A stretch of DNA of 23,163 nt from Bacillota bacterium (lineage in GTDB: Bacteria; Bacillota; Clostridia; Lachnospirales; Lachnospiraceae). This document shows, piece by piece, positions 15,468 through 22,896 of this stretch. The stretch covers positions 1 to 23,163 of the forward strand of contig JAEZKD010000234.1 in NCBI GenBank assembly GCA_023415655.1, in the 5' to 3' direction. Numbering within the stretch: the stretch's first letter is position 1; each line of letters opens with the position of its first letter. The position numbers were made by a program, and so were the translations under genes. The notes beneath the pieces are model-generated. The model searched no databases, was not told where the DNA came from, and saw nothing but the letters and a program-made list of their open reading frames with translations.

Positions 15468-15495
15468 TTGATTTTATTCGATCATCTGATATACT
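15468..15495 (+). promoter_or_regulatory. Promoter of the Crp/Fnr-family gene
   Basis: Plus-strand -35 TTGATT (15468-15473), 16-base spacer, -10 TATACT (15490-15495); predicted start near 15502. The operator at 15438-15453 would be centred about 56 bases upstream of this start. Confidence 0.55.
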
Positions 15496-15543
15496 TAGGT
15501 TACAATGTTGATTGGAGAAAGAAAGTTAAATTGAGGTAATACT

Positions 15544-16242
15544 ATGAATCCATGGAATGATGTACTTTTGCAATGTCCTTTGTTTTTACAAATGTCGGAG
15601 TCTGATATTGATAAAATTATACAGTGTTTTTCCATTAGGCCATCGGTTCATCCAGCCGATGATTACATTATTACTACAGGTATGCAAGTCAACTCGGTCT
15701 TTATCATTCTAAAAGGTAGCGTGGAAGTCATTAAGGAGACCTATGCTGGTAACCGACATATACTTGTTAATTTGGGTCCTTCACAAATCTTTGCAGAGGG
15801 TATTGTATGTACGAGACAACGAATATCACCGGTAACTGTACGAACCAAGGAAGAAACCATCCTATATCGTTTTCCATACATTAAATTAATGACAACCTGT
15901 AGCAACGCTTGTGGTTTTCATGCAAAACTCATCTTTAATATGATGATGTTACTTGGTAATAAAAACTATCACTTAAATCAAAAGATGGAACTACTTATGA
16001 TCAAAGGTATGCGTGAAAAAATTGCAACGTTTTTGCTACAAGAGCATCAAAAGAATCAATCTACCAAATTTCATATAGAAATGAATCGCAATGAACTTGC
16101 GGATTACTTAAATGTATCTCGGCCAAGTATGAGTCGTGAACTGGGTCGTATGCAAGAGGAGGGCTTACTCAGCTTTCATAAAAACTCCTTTCAATTGCTT
16201 GACCTTGATCGACTTCAACTTTGCATCGAAAAAGATGGTTAA
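15544..16242 (+). CDS. Crp/Fnr family transcriptional regulator, likely regulator of hcp
   Basis: A 232-aa Crp/Fnr-type regulator. The N-terminal cyclic-nucleotide-binding-like beta barrel covers about 15-125 (VNSVFIILKGSVEVI, HILVNLGPSQIFAEG), and the C-terminal winged helix about 145-225 has the recognition region MNRNELADYLNVSRPSMSRELG. The pocket lacks the RxS arrangement I would expect for cAMP. Several cysteines are present (for example QCPLF, VCTRQ, CSNAC) but not in the Fnr 4Fe-4S pattern, so how it senses is open; haem or NO sensing, as proposed for HcpR proteins, is possible. GAGGT lies 8 bases before the ATG. The divergent arrangement with hcp and the shared intergenic palindrome support an HcpR-like role. 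A long hairpin ends the gene. Confidence 0.9.
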   Translation: MNPWNDVLLQCPLFLQMSESDIDKIIQCFSIRPSVHPADDYIITTGMQVNSVFIILKGSVEVIKETYAGNRHILVNLGPSQIFAEGIVCTRQRISPVTVRTKEETILYRFPYIKLMTTCSNACGFHAKLIFNMMMLLGNKNYHLNQKMELLMIKGMREKIATFLLQEHQKNQSTKFHIEMNRNELADYLNVSRPSMSRELGRMQEEGLLSFHKNSFQLLDLDRLQLCIEKDG

Positions 16243-16246
16243 ACGT

Positions 16247-16298
16247 GAAAAAGGTGTTCCTTTCGACTTAACTCTTCGTCGAAAGGAACACCTTTTTC
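16247..16298. terminator. Bidirectional Rho-independent terminator between convergent genes
   Basis: A perfect 21-bp stem (16247-16267 with 16278-16298) with a 10-nt loop carries AAAAA at one foot and TTTTT at the other. It can therefore terminate both the plus-strand regulator gene and the minus-strand hemerythrin gene. Confidence 0.93.
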
Positions 16299-16348
16299 AT
16301 CTAACTCATTAATCATTCCAAGATCATATCTTCGTGTATGATTTCATT

Positions 16349-16906
16349 CTAAACATATACTTTTTCTAAATTTTCTAATAAGTTTAGGTACTTTTCTTGA
16401 ACCTTAGCATTTATTGCATTACGTTCAAATTCTTCTGTTTTTTCTTCCACTTCTTTGATAATCTCAGCACTTAATTGCTTTTCGCCAAAGGGATAGATCA
16501 ATTCATCTTCCTTCTTGATGTGGCGCTCAATCAGATGTGTATAAGAAATTGCATTTGCAATCACATCCAAAAGACTTTCTTCCTCGCCCTCTTTTACTCT
16601 TTTGATTGCTTGTTCTAATTCTTGTATGTGAAGACGTCCCAAATCATGCTCTACTAACATACCATGAGTAATTAGATTCTCACCCATTCGCCCCAGATGT
16701 TGTTGCATCTTATCAAATAAGATGTTCTCTTCTTTTCCATGATGATGTTCGTCTGCATAGGTACGGATAAAATCAATCATTTGAGCAAAATCCTCATAAT
16801 TCATCTTGCCTGTCTTCATGACTTGATAACAAGCATTTCGAATGACACGAACCATTCGTAATATGTTCTGATGTTCCTCCATCATAATCTTTGTACTATT
16901 TATCAT
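16349..16906 (-). CDS. Hemerythrin HHE-domain protein
   Basis: A 185-aa four-helix protein with the hemerythrin di-iron pattern: His12 in EEHQNIL, the HHHGKEE cluster at 54-60, His81 and His87 in THGMLVEHD, and His124/His129 with acidic residues in YTHLIERHIKKEDELIYPF. Such cytosolic proteins bind O2 or NO, or serve in repair of Fe-S centres after nitrosative damage; which applies here is not decided by sequence. The last 45 residues are helical and charged. The ATG at 16906 overlaps the end of the upstream MATE gene by 11 bases, with an AGGT ribosome site inside that gene, so translation is coupled. The closeness to hcp and a Crp-type regulator suggests a shared stress response. Confidence 0.9.
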   Translation of the reverse strand: MINSTKIMMEEHQNILRMVRVIRNACYQVMKTGKMNYEDFAQMIDFIRTYADEHHHGKEENILFDKMQQHLGRMGENLITHGMLVEHDLGRLHIQELEQAIKRVKEGEEESLLDVIANAISYTHLIERHIKKEDELIYPFGEKQLSAEIIKEVEEKTEEFERNAINAKVQEKYLNLLENLEKVYV

Positions 16907-18227
16907 TCTTACACCTACCTTCTTTTTTCACTAAAGCAAAGACAACCAATGCGGTTGTGAATTCTACCATTGGCATTGCAAGCCAGATACCAAACGCATT
17001 CAGTATCAAAGGCAATACCAGAACCATCATACAACTTAAGACCAATCCACGCAAGATACTTATGAGCATTGCATACTGTGGCTTCATCACCGATTGAAAA
17101 TAATTGCTACCAAATACGTTCAAATTCATAAATAAAAATGCAACAAAGTAAATTCGAATGGCAGGAACTGCAAGTGCAAGAATTTCCTCTGTGGCATGTA
17201 CAAAAATTTGAGTCAATATGCTCGGAGCCAAAATACCACAAAACACAACTAGGCTACCAATCCCTGCAGAACAAAGGAAACCAAGATTTCTTACCTCATT
17301 TACCCTCTTTCTTAAGCCAGCACCATAATTGACTGCTATGATTGGTTGTGCAGCTTGTGCTACCCCATTCGCTAGAGACATCACAACAAAGGAGCTATTG
17401 GCGATAATACTATAGACCGTGATACCAATATCACCAATATATCGGACAAGCTGTATATTAAATAGAAAGGTAACAACTCCACCTGCCATCTCCACAAGAA
17501 AGCTAGCAAAACCATTCGTTACTATCTTCCCGAGTCTTCTTATATGGAATCCGTGCTTTACTAATTTCAAAGTACAGTTTTTTTGAAAGAAATGAGTACA
17601 TAAAATCACAACCGTGGCACTACTTCCAATCACGGTTGCAATTGCCCCGCCGGTCATCCCTAACGAAAACCGATAGATAAAGATATAATCCAGTACAATG
17701 TTCGTAACTCCACCAGTAATGACTGCAATCATTGAAAGATTTGGATTCTTATCGTTACGTACGAAGGTCTGTAACATAGAAGAAAACATAAAAACTGGTG
17801 CACCTGCAACTAAAATACGTGCGTATTCTACTGCATATGCATAGGTAGCTTGCGTTGCTCCTAGGAATTGTAATACTGGCTTCAGCCCTACTTCAAGTAA
17901 GATTACTAGTATGATGGATAGTGCTGCCACTGAGTAGGTACTTGTTGTAAAATACTTCTTTCCTAGCTCATAATCCTGACTTCCTTGTGCAACAGACATC
18001 AATACTGCTCCACCAACACCAAATAATAATCCAATTCCAAAAAACAACGTAAACAGAGGAAGAATAATATTCAGTGCCGCAATTCCATTTGCCCCGACAC
18101 CTTTTCCAATCATAACTGAGTCAGCAAGAATATAAATAGAGGTTACTAATGTTGCACTTATGGATGGGAATAAGTAACGAAAAAATAGCTTTTGGGGAGA
18201 ACCCTTTGTTAAATCAATCTGTTTCAT
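16896..18227 (-). CDS. MATE family multidrug/cation efflux transporter
   Basis: A 443-aa integral membrane protein with about 12 hydrophobic segments and the MATE order. The N-terminus KGSPQKLFFRYLFPSI leads into a first helix with ADSVMIGKGVG, and the second half repeats the pattern with NGVAQAAQPIIAVNYGAG near residues 290-307. Members exchange Na+ or H+ for drugs or metabolites across the membrane. The length fits the family (about 440-460). AAAGGA lies 10 bases before the ATG. The hemerythrin gene overlaps its 3' end. The upstream 80 bases contain two back-to-back hairpins and the terminator of the feo operon, so the promoter must lie within that short stretch or depend on readthrough. 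Confidence 0.93.
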   Translation of the reverse strand: MKQIDLTKGSPQKLFFRYLFPSISATLVTSIYILADSVMIGKGVGANGIAALNIILPLFTLFFGIGLLFGVGGAVLMSVAQGSQDYELGKKYFTTSTYSVAALSIILVILLEVGLKPVLQFLGATQATYAYAVEYARILVAGAPVFMFSSMLQTFVRNDKNPNLSMIAVITGGVTNIVLDYIFIYRFSLGMTGGAIATVIGSSATVVILCTHFFQKNCTLKLVKHGFHIRRLGKIVTNGFASFLVEMAGGVVTFLFNIQLVRYIGDIGITVYSIIANSSFVVMSLANGVAQAAQPIIAVNYGAGLRKRVNEVRNLGFLCSAGIGSLVVFCGILAPSILTQIFVHATEEILALAVPAIRIYFVAFLFMNLNVFGSNYFQSVMKPQYAMLISILRGLVLSCMMVLVLPLILNAFGIWLAMPMVEFTTALVVFALVKKEGRCKNDK

Positions 18228-18264
18228 CTTAAGTTTATCCTTTCTATGACATTACCTAGGAAGA

Positions 18265-18299
18265 ACAAAGTGTGCTTTGTCCAGGAAACCCAGTTTCCT
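18265..18299. repeat. Two adjacent perfect inverted repeats in the MATE upstream region
   Basis: ACAAAG-TGTG-CTTTGT (18265-18280) and AGGAAAC-CCA-GTTTCCT (18283-18299) lie side by side, separated by two bases. They sit between the feo terminator and the MATE gene, 38 bases before its ATG. They could be operators or leader hairpins. Confidence 0.5.
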
Positions 18300-18306
18300 T
18301 TAAATT

Positions 18307-18351
18307 AAAAAGCTGGATAATCCAGTTGGTATCCCAACCATCTTATCCAGC
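18307..18351 (-). terminator. Rho-independent terminator of the feo operon
   Basis: A perfect 9-bp outer stem GCTGGATAA/TTATCCAGC (18312-18320 and 18343-18351) holds an inner TTGG/CCAA hairpin and is followed on the minus strand by TTTTTAATTT. It lies about 120 bases after the Fur-like gene. Confidence 0.8.
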
Positions 18352-18473
18352 ATATTCACGTATTTGATACCCTCTAACGAACATTTCCCATCATATCATA
18401 GAGGATGTTTGACGTCAACTAATTTTTCATCACCAAGTCGATGTTACCTGTTAATCGTCATCCTTATCTTTGG

Positions 18474-18923
18474 TTAGCTCACTGCCTTTTTTATGATCAC
18501 CGAGTCAATCTCATCACGATAAAGGTAACCTCTTGCACGAAGCCCTTCCTCCATCACTGTCTTCCATTCTAAGAGTGACATTTCAATTACTTTATTACTC
18601 TTTAACATTAGATTTAATTTCGAATTCCATTCCAGGATTTTATCCCCTTCGATGGAGTACATATTTCTACGATCAATTGCACCGATTTCTTCTAATGTTT
18701 TAATCATACGGTATACTGTCGCAATACCAATGCCAGGATCATATTGGTTTACCTGATAATATATTTCCTTGCAACTAGTACAATCATGTCTAAGAATGGC
18801 ATCGATAATATACTTTCTCTGATTTGTAATTCTATATCCATTCTCCTTTAAAGCCGTAATGATTTGCTCTTTGTGGTGCATCAATTGACGCACAGTTTGA
18901 TTATCTTCTACACGTGTTGTCAT
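18474..18923 (-). CDS. Fur-family-like winged-helix protein with a divergent, ligand-free C-terminus
   Basis: A 149-aa protein. Residues about 20-92 match the Fur DNA-binding domain: NGYRITNQRKYIIDAIL, then HDCTSCKEIYYQV, then GIGIATVYRMIKTLEEIGAI, including the conserved ATVYR recognition helix. The C-terminal part (about 93-149) does not resemble the Fur dimer and metal domain. It contains no His and no Cys, so the usual HxH and CxxC metal ligands are absent. A Cys-x2-Cys (48, 51) occurs instead within the DNA-binding half. GGGAGA lies 7 bases before the ATG. It is the last gene of the feo operon, 53 bases after feoB, and the terminator follows. It may be a Fur-like regulator or co-regulator sensing something other than a free metal ion. 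Its length is normal for the family. Confidence 0.8.
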   Translation of the reverse strand: MTTRVEDNQTVRQLMHHKEQIITALKENGYRITNQRKYIIDAILRHDCTSCKEIYYQVNQYDPGIGIATVYRMIKTLEEIGAIDRRNMYSIEGDKILEWNSKLNLMLKSNKVIEMSLLEWKTVMEEGLRARGYLYRDEIDSVIIKKAVS

Positions 18924-18976
18924 AACATTCTCCCTTCTTCGCTAAGAGCAAATGGGATTCATTTATTTATTCCTAT

Positions 18977-21175
18977 TTATACAATAATAGTAACAATACC
19001 TCTTGCTATTAAAGCTACAATATAAGCCGTTAACATTTGAATTCCAACTGCCCCTATGGTTGACTTCCAACTTTTAAGTTCTCGTTTCATCGCTCCTACT
19101 GCTGCAAAGCATGGCATACATAACAAGTTAAATATCATAAATGCGTAAGCTGCTGCTTTGGTAGGTATATCTTCTTTCATTGAGTGTAATGCATTCTCGT
19201 CTCCACCTTCAAACAGAATTCCTTCTGCGTAAATATCAAAGGCTTCTTCTTCGTTGTAAATTCCATCGCTAAATCCTAGCTCAAGTAGCTCATCTTTTGT
19301 ATAATCTGAAAAGAATTGTTCTAAATATTCTTCATTGATATCATCTTCATATAATTGTGCAAAGGTAACTACTACCATTTCCTTTGCAATCCAACCAGTA
19401 GAAATTGCAACCGTTGGTCTCCAACCTGAGAAACCTAACGGACGAAATACAGGTTCTACTACATTGCCTATGGATGCTAAAAAGCTGTCATCCATCTCAC
19501 TTAATATACTTCCATCATCATTGACGCTTGCATTCTTACCATTGAAGGAATCCACATTGAGGTTGGTCAAAGCCCAAAGGAATACAGTGGACACAAAAAT
19601 TACGGTACCAGCTTTGACAACAAAGCCTTTCACCTTTTCCCATCCATGAATACCAACTGATTTGAGTGTTGGAATTCGATATTGTGGAAGCTCCATGATA
19701 AAGTTGGAAGCTTTCGAGTGGTATACTACCTTATTCAAAATAAGGGATACTACAATCGCTACTACGATTGAAATCATATAAATAGAGTACGTTACTAAGG
19801 TTTGATTGGCATCTGCAAAAAATGTAGATGCAAACATTGCAAAAATTGGTAGTTTTGCTCCACATGGCATAAATGCTGTCACAATCGTTGTAATCTTTCG
19901 ATCTTTTTCCGAATCCAAGGTTCTGGTTGCCATAATTGCTGGTACACCGCAACCAAAGCCCATCAAAAGTGGTATAAAAGAACGTCCAGATAATCCGAAT
20001 TTACTAAAAATACGGTCCATAACGAAAGCAACTCTAGCCATATACCCACTGTCTTCTAGGAAGGAAATCATTAGATATAATACAAGTACTAATGGAACAA
20101 AGCCTATGATGGCACCGATCCCTTCCATAATTCCATTCATCACCAAAGAATTAACCCAGTCTGGTGAAGTACTAACTAGCTGTTCCATGAAGCCAGCAAT
20201 CACTCCCCAGCCCTCTTCTGCAAGACCTGCAAGCCAAACACCTGGGCTATTTAATCCTGTTATGAATAGGAAATTCTCACTAAAGGTTGCTGCAAACATC
20301 AAATACATGACGACAGCAAAGATTGGTAAGGCAAGAAAACGATTGGTCAAAATCTTATCTAATTTATCTGATTTCGTTTCCACATGTGTAACTTCCTTGC
20401 GGATACGAACTTTTTTCATTAAGGAGGATATCTGCTGATATCTAGCATCTGCAATCACCGCTTCAATATCCATTGGAAGCTGATCCTCACACTCTGAGAC
20501 TAATTTATGAACAAGTGCTAGCTGAGCAGAATTTAGTTCTTTGGATACAATCTCATCGCCCTCTAGCAATTTGATTGCCTTCCATTCCTTTACTTCCTGT
20601 CTGCTATCACCGAGTAATGCAGCAACTTTTGTGATAGTTTCTTGAATATTTGATGAGAAATAATTGGCTTTGATCGGTAATGTACCCTCAGCAGCAACTT
20701 TTTTAGCTGCGCTCATCAATTCCTTAAGTCCCTCGTTTTTTCTAGCAGAAATCGGAACAACTGGAATTCCAAGTAATTTACTTAATTCCTCACAATGAAT
20801 AATATCACCACGTTTTGTAACCTCATCCATCATATTGACTGCAAGCACCATCGGAATCTGTGCTTCCATGATTTGAAGCGTTAGGTATAAATTACGTTCC
20901 ATACTTGTTCCATCAATAATATTAATTACTACATCTGGTCGTTCACAAACGATATAATCTCTTGCAATGATTTCTTCCGCCGAATATGGTGATAAGGAAT
21001 AAGTTCCTGGTAAATCAAGAATTGAGATTTCTTTCTCTTTACGATATGTACCTTCTTTTTTATCTACGGTTACTCCAGGCCAATTACCTACGTGCTGTCT
21101 TGATCCGGTGAGTTCATTGAATAACGTTGTTTTTCCGCAATTTGGATTCCCAGCGAGTGCCATTCTTATTGCCAT
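18977..21175 (-). CDS. feoB: Ferrous iron transport protein B
   Basis: FeoB is the GTPase-linked membrane permease for Fe2+ uptake, important under anaerobic conditions. At 732 aa it is full length. The N-terminal G domain shows G1 GNPNCGKTT (9-17), G3 DLPG (54-57), G4 NMMD and G5 ISARKNEG, followed by the helical spacer. The membrane part has the gate motifs, including GFGCGVPAI and a MPCGAKLPIFA segment, then a second MPCFAAVGAMKRE. An acidic insert of about 75 residues (EDDINEEYLEQFF onward) lies before the last helices. The start at 21175 is 2 bases after the feoA stop, so translation is coupled. The promoter with a Fur-box-like site upstream of the first feoA gene suggests iron repression. 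Confidence 0.97.
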   Translation of the reverse strand: MAIRMALAGNPNCGKTTLFNELTGSRQHVGNWPGVTVDKKEGTYRKEKEISILDLPGTYSLSPYSAEEIIARDYIVCERPDVVINIIDGTSMERNLYLTLQIMEAQIPMVLAVNMMDEVTKRGDIIHCEELSKLLGIPVVPISARKNEGLKELMSAAKKVAAEGTLPIKANYFSSNIQETITKVAALLGDSRQEVKEWKAIKLLEGDEIVSKELNSAQLALVHKLVSECEDQLPMDIEAVIADARYQQISSLMKKVRIRKEVTHVETKSDKLDKILTNRFLALPIFAVVMYLMFAATFSENFLFITGLNSPGVWLAGLAEEGWGVIAGFMEQLVSTSPDWVNSLVMNGIMEGIGAIIGFVPLVLVLYLMISFLEDSGYMARVAFVMDRIFSKFGLSGRSFIPLLMGFGCGVPAIMATRTLDSEKDRKITTIVTAFMPCGAKLPIFAMFASTFFADANQTLVTYSIYMISIVVAIVVSLILNKVVYHSKASNFIMELPQYRIPTLKSVGIHGWEKVKGFVVKAGTVIFVSTVFLWALTNLNVDSFNGKNASVNDDGSILSEMDDSFLASIGNVVEPVFRPLGFSGWRPTVAISTGWIAKEMVVVTFAQLYEDDINEEYLEQFFSDYTKDELLELGFSDGIYNEEEAFDIYAEGILFEGGDENALHSMKEDIPTKAAAYAFMIFNLLCMPCFAAVGAMKRELKSWKSTIGAVGIQMLTAYIVALIARGIVTIIV

Positions 21176-21177
21176 GA

Positions 21178-21405
21178 TTATTCACCCAAGCGAACTTCAA
21201 TATGATTCGCTTCATCCTTTCTCAAGCTTAATTCATAACCACGAATGCAAACTTCAATTGGATCACCAAGAGGTGCTACCTTTACAACCTTAATTTCAAT
21301 ACCACTCGTTACTCCCATCTCCATGAGACGTCTTCTTACTGGTCCCTTTTCTCCAATGGAAGTAATCGTACCACTTTGCCCTGGTTTTAACTCTTTTAAA
21401 GTCAT
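21178..21405 (-). CDS. feoA: Ferrous iron transport protein A
   Basis: A 75-aa SH3-like FeoA, a cytosolic partner that regulates FeoB. The sequence has the family core: MTLKELKPGQSGTITSI, then RRRLMEMGVTSGIEIKVV, a PLGDPIEVCIRGYELSLR segment and a final HIEV. AAGGAGA lies 7 bases before the ATG. The gene abuts feoB and is preceded by a tandem repeat that separates it from the second FeoA-like gene. FeoA proteins of this group occur in pairs in many Clostridia. Confidence 0.95.
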   Translation of the reverse strand: MTLKELKPGQSGTITSIGEKGPVRRRLMEMGVTSGIEIKVVKVAPLGDPIEVCIRGYELSLRKDEANHIEVRLGE

Positions 21406-21421
21406 AACATATCTCCTTATA

Positions 21422-21491
21422 TTAAGTTCTTTTGAAGTAATTCTTTTGAATTATTTCATTTGATTTATTTCATTTGAATTATTTCACTTGA
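21422..21491 (-). repeat. Five tandem copies of a 14-bp repeat between the two feoA genes
   Basis: The TTGA trinucleotide-ended units finish at 21435, 21449, 21463, 21477 and 21491, an exact 14-base period. The minus-strand unit is TCAAATGAAATAAT with variation. The array begins in the last codons of the first feoA gene. Two copies contain ATGAAATAA, a Met-Lys-stop minimal ORF. Confidence 0.85.
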
Positions 21492-21691
21492 ATTAATGAA
21501 GCGATTCCACGATTCAGTGCAACCTTTACTTCTTTTATAAGAACTATCATCCCCGAAGCATTCTGACCAACAACACAAACCTCTTGTTCTGGTACAAACC
21601 CTAGATTCCAAAGATGTTTTTTCATCTCATCTTTTCCTTTACAATCAACAATCACGCTTTTTTCGCCTTCATTCATCATTGCTAATGTCAT
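21479..21691 (-). CDS. FeoA-like protein, first gene of the feo operon
   Basis: A 70-aa SH3-like FeoA family protein, more diverged than the second copy. It keeps the pattern LWNLGFVPEQEVCVVG, the turn ASGMIVLIKEVKVALNRGIASLIQV, and the length. The ATG at 21691 has AGGAGG 6-7 bases upstream; in-frame ATGs at residues 5 and 6 have no better site. It is 73 bases upstream of feoA, with the 14-bp repeat array starting in its last codons. The function is presumably to assist FeoB, and the two FeoA proteins may act together, which is inference. Confidence 0.9.
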   Translation of the reverse strand: MTLAMMNEGEKSVIVDCKGKDEMKKHLWNLGFVPEQEVCVVGQNASGMIVLIKEVKVALNRGIASLIQVK

Positions 21692-21719
21692 ACGGCACCT
21701 CCTAATTATGTCTCATTTT

Positions 21720-21734
21720 TGATAACCGTTCTCA
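21720..21734. promoter_or_regulatory. Fur-box-like palindrome at the feo promoter
   Basis: TGATAACCGTTCTCA fits the 7-1-7 Fur pattern (TGATAAT-N-ATTATCA) with six of seven symmetric pairs. It lies just downstream of the predicted feo start (about +5 to +19), a repressing position. A weaker related palindrome, ATTGA-TTC-TCAAT, lies upstream at 21787-21799. Confidence 0.6.
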
Positions 21735-21745
21735 TTTACAATGTT

Positions 21746-21774
21746 AGTATATTAAATATTTTCCAGTTTGTCAA
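21746..21774 (-). promoter_or_regulatory. Promoter of the feo operon
   Basis: Minus-strand -35 TTGACA (21769-21774, perfect), 17-base spacer, -10 TATACT (21746-21751). The predicted start is near 21739, 48 bases before the first feoA ATG. Confidence 0.8.
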
Positions 21775-21860
21775 TACCTTTTTGTAATTGATTCTCAATA
21801 ACAATAAAATTTTCCTCTGAATCGTAATTTAGTTCTACGTCTATCCGAAAAAACATAAAA

Positions 21861-21967
21861 TGAGGGCCTATCGTATCCTACGATTTCCTCATACGACACA
21901 TGTTTGTTACTTTCTCGATGTAACATGTCGTATGAGGCTTTCGTCAAATGCTTGCGACAGACCCTCA
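21861..21967 (-). other. Three-way-junction-like structured element of about 107 nt
   Basis: This fills most of the 341-base gap between the feo operon and the dehydrogenase gene. The outer arms 21861-21873 and 21955-21967 pair over 13 positions with two G-U pairs in minus-strand RNA; in plus-strand RNA those two are C-A mismatches. Inside are a long arm (21887-21898 plus 21905-21910 with 21920-21937, 18 bp with a 6-nt bulge), a short hairpin 21870-21884 that competes with the outer stem, and a third hairpin around 21939-21957 (TCG-CAA against TTG-a-CGA). A T-rich tail (TTTTATGTTTTTT) follows on the minus strand. It may terminate the dehydrogenase transcript, or be a dispersed repeat or RNA. 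Confidence 0.6.
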
Positions 21968-22032
21968 ATATTAACTTATAAACTTAGTTGCTAATGCTTA
22001 AAAACCCCTGATCACATTTCCTCCTAAATTGT

Positions 22033-22896
22033 TTAGAGATCAAAATATTGACATAGTGCTTGGGTACCAAGCTCTCCTTTACCCTCTTCTTCTAACTTAC
22101 GATACATATGAAGTACTTGTTCTAGGACATTTAACTTAAGTTGTCGACTATCTGATTCTTCCATCGCAATCTTTAAATCCTTAAACATATGTTTAATGAA
22201 GAAACCAGGTGCAAAATCCTCTTGCAACATTCTAGGTGCCATATTCGACATCTGCCAGCTACCAGCAGCTCCTTTACTAATACTATCAAGCATCGTCTGC
22301 AGGTCTAGTCCCGTATTTTTTGCATAAGCCATTGCCTCACATACCCCTGCAATGGTGCCTGCGATAGCAATTTGATTTGCCATCTTGGTATGCTGTCCAT
22401 TACCTGCCTTACCTTCATAAACAATAGTAGTTCCCATGGCTTGAAAGATATCCATACACGCATTGAAATCTTGCTCCTCGCCACCTACCATAATGGATAA
22501 AGTACCGTTCTTTGCTCCAATATCTCCCCCAGACACTGGTGCATCTAACGCTTTCATACCTCTTTTCTTTGCCTCTTCATAGATTCGAATGGATAGTTCT
22601 GGACTCGTAGTCGTCATATCAATCACATAGGTTCCTTCCTTCCCATGTTCAAAGATGCCACCCTCGTTAAAATATACCTCTTCCACATCTTTGGGATAAC
22701 CTACAATTGTAATTACCACCTCATTCTTTGCTGCACAGCTAGCAATACTATCACACCAAATAGCCCCCTGTGCGAGTACATCTTCCACCTTTTCTTTACT
22801 TCTTGCAAATATACTAACCTCAAACCCTTGTTTCATAAGATTTAATACCATTGATTTTCCCATTACTCCAACGCCGATAAAACCGATTTTCTTCAT
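22033..22896 (-). CDS. 3-hydroxyisobutyrate dehydrogenase family NAD(P)-dependent oxidoreductase
   Basis: A 287-aa beta-hydroxyacid dehydrogenase of the 3-hydroxyisobutyrate / tartronate semialdehyde reductase (GarR-type) group. The N-terminal Rossmann motif is GFIGVGVMG (residues 5-13). The substrate-binding motif is DAPVSGG (118-124), followed by GTLSIMVGG. The catalytic lysine is Lys171 in GNGQHTKMANQ, with a second conserved segment FIKHMFKDL. The substrate cannot be fixed: 3-hydroxyisobutyrate, tartronate semialdehyde or a succinic-semialdehyde-type compound are all possible. AAAGGAG lies about 7 bases before the ATG. It appears to be a single-gene unit ending in the structured element at 21861-21967. 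The divergent gene on the plus strand starts 177 bases upstream. Confidence 0.92.
   Translation of the reverse strand: MKKIGFIGVGVMGKSMVLNLMKQGFEVSIFARSKEKVEDVLAQGAIWCDSIASCAAKNEVVITIVGYPKDVEEVYFNEGGIFEHGKEGTYVIDMTTTSPELSIRIYEEAKKRGMKALDAPVSGGDIGAKNGTLSIMVGGEEQDFNACMDIFQAMGTTIVYEGKAGNGQHTKMANQIAIAGTIAGVCEAMAYAKNTGLDLQTMLDSISKGAAGSWQMSNMAPRMLQEDFAPGFFIKHMFKDLKIAMEESDSRQLKLNVLEQVLHMYRKLEEEGKGELGTQALCQYFDL

Noticed and set aside
19806..20438. A 210-codon open frame on the plus strand.
   Set aside because: It lies fully antisense to feoB, with no ribosome site and no recognisable protein features; a frame shadow of the real gene.
21787..21799. A second Fur-box candidate ATTGA-TTC-TCAAT upstream of the feo promoter.
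   Set aside because: It is symmetric but fits the 7-1-7 Fur pattern poorly, and lies upstream of the -35; kept only as a remark.
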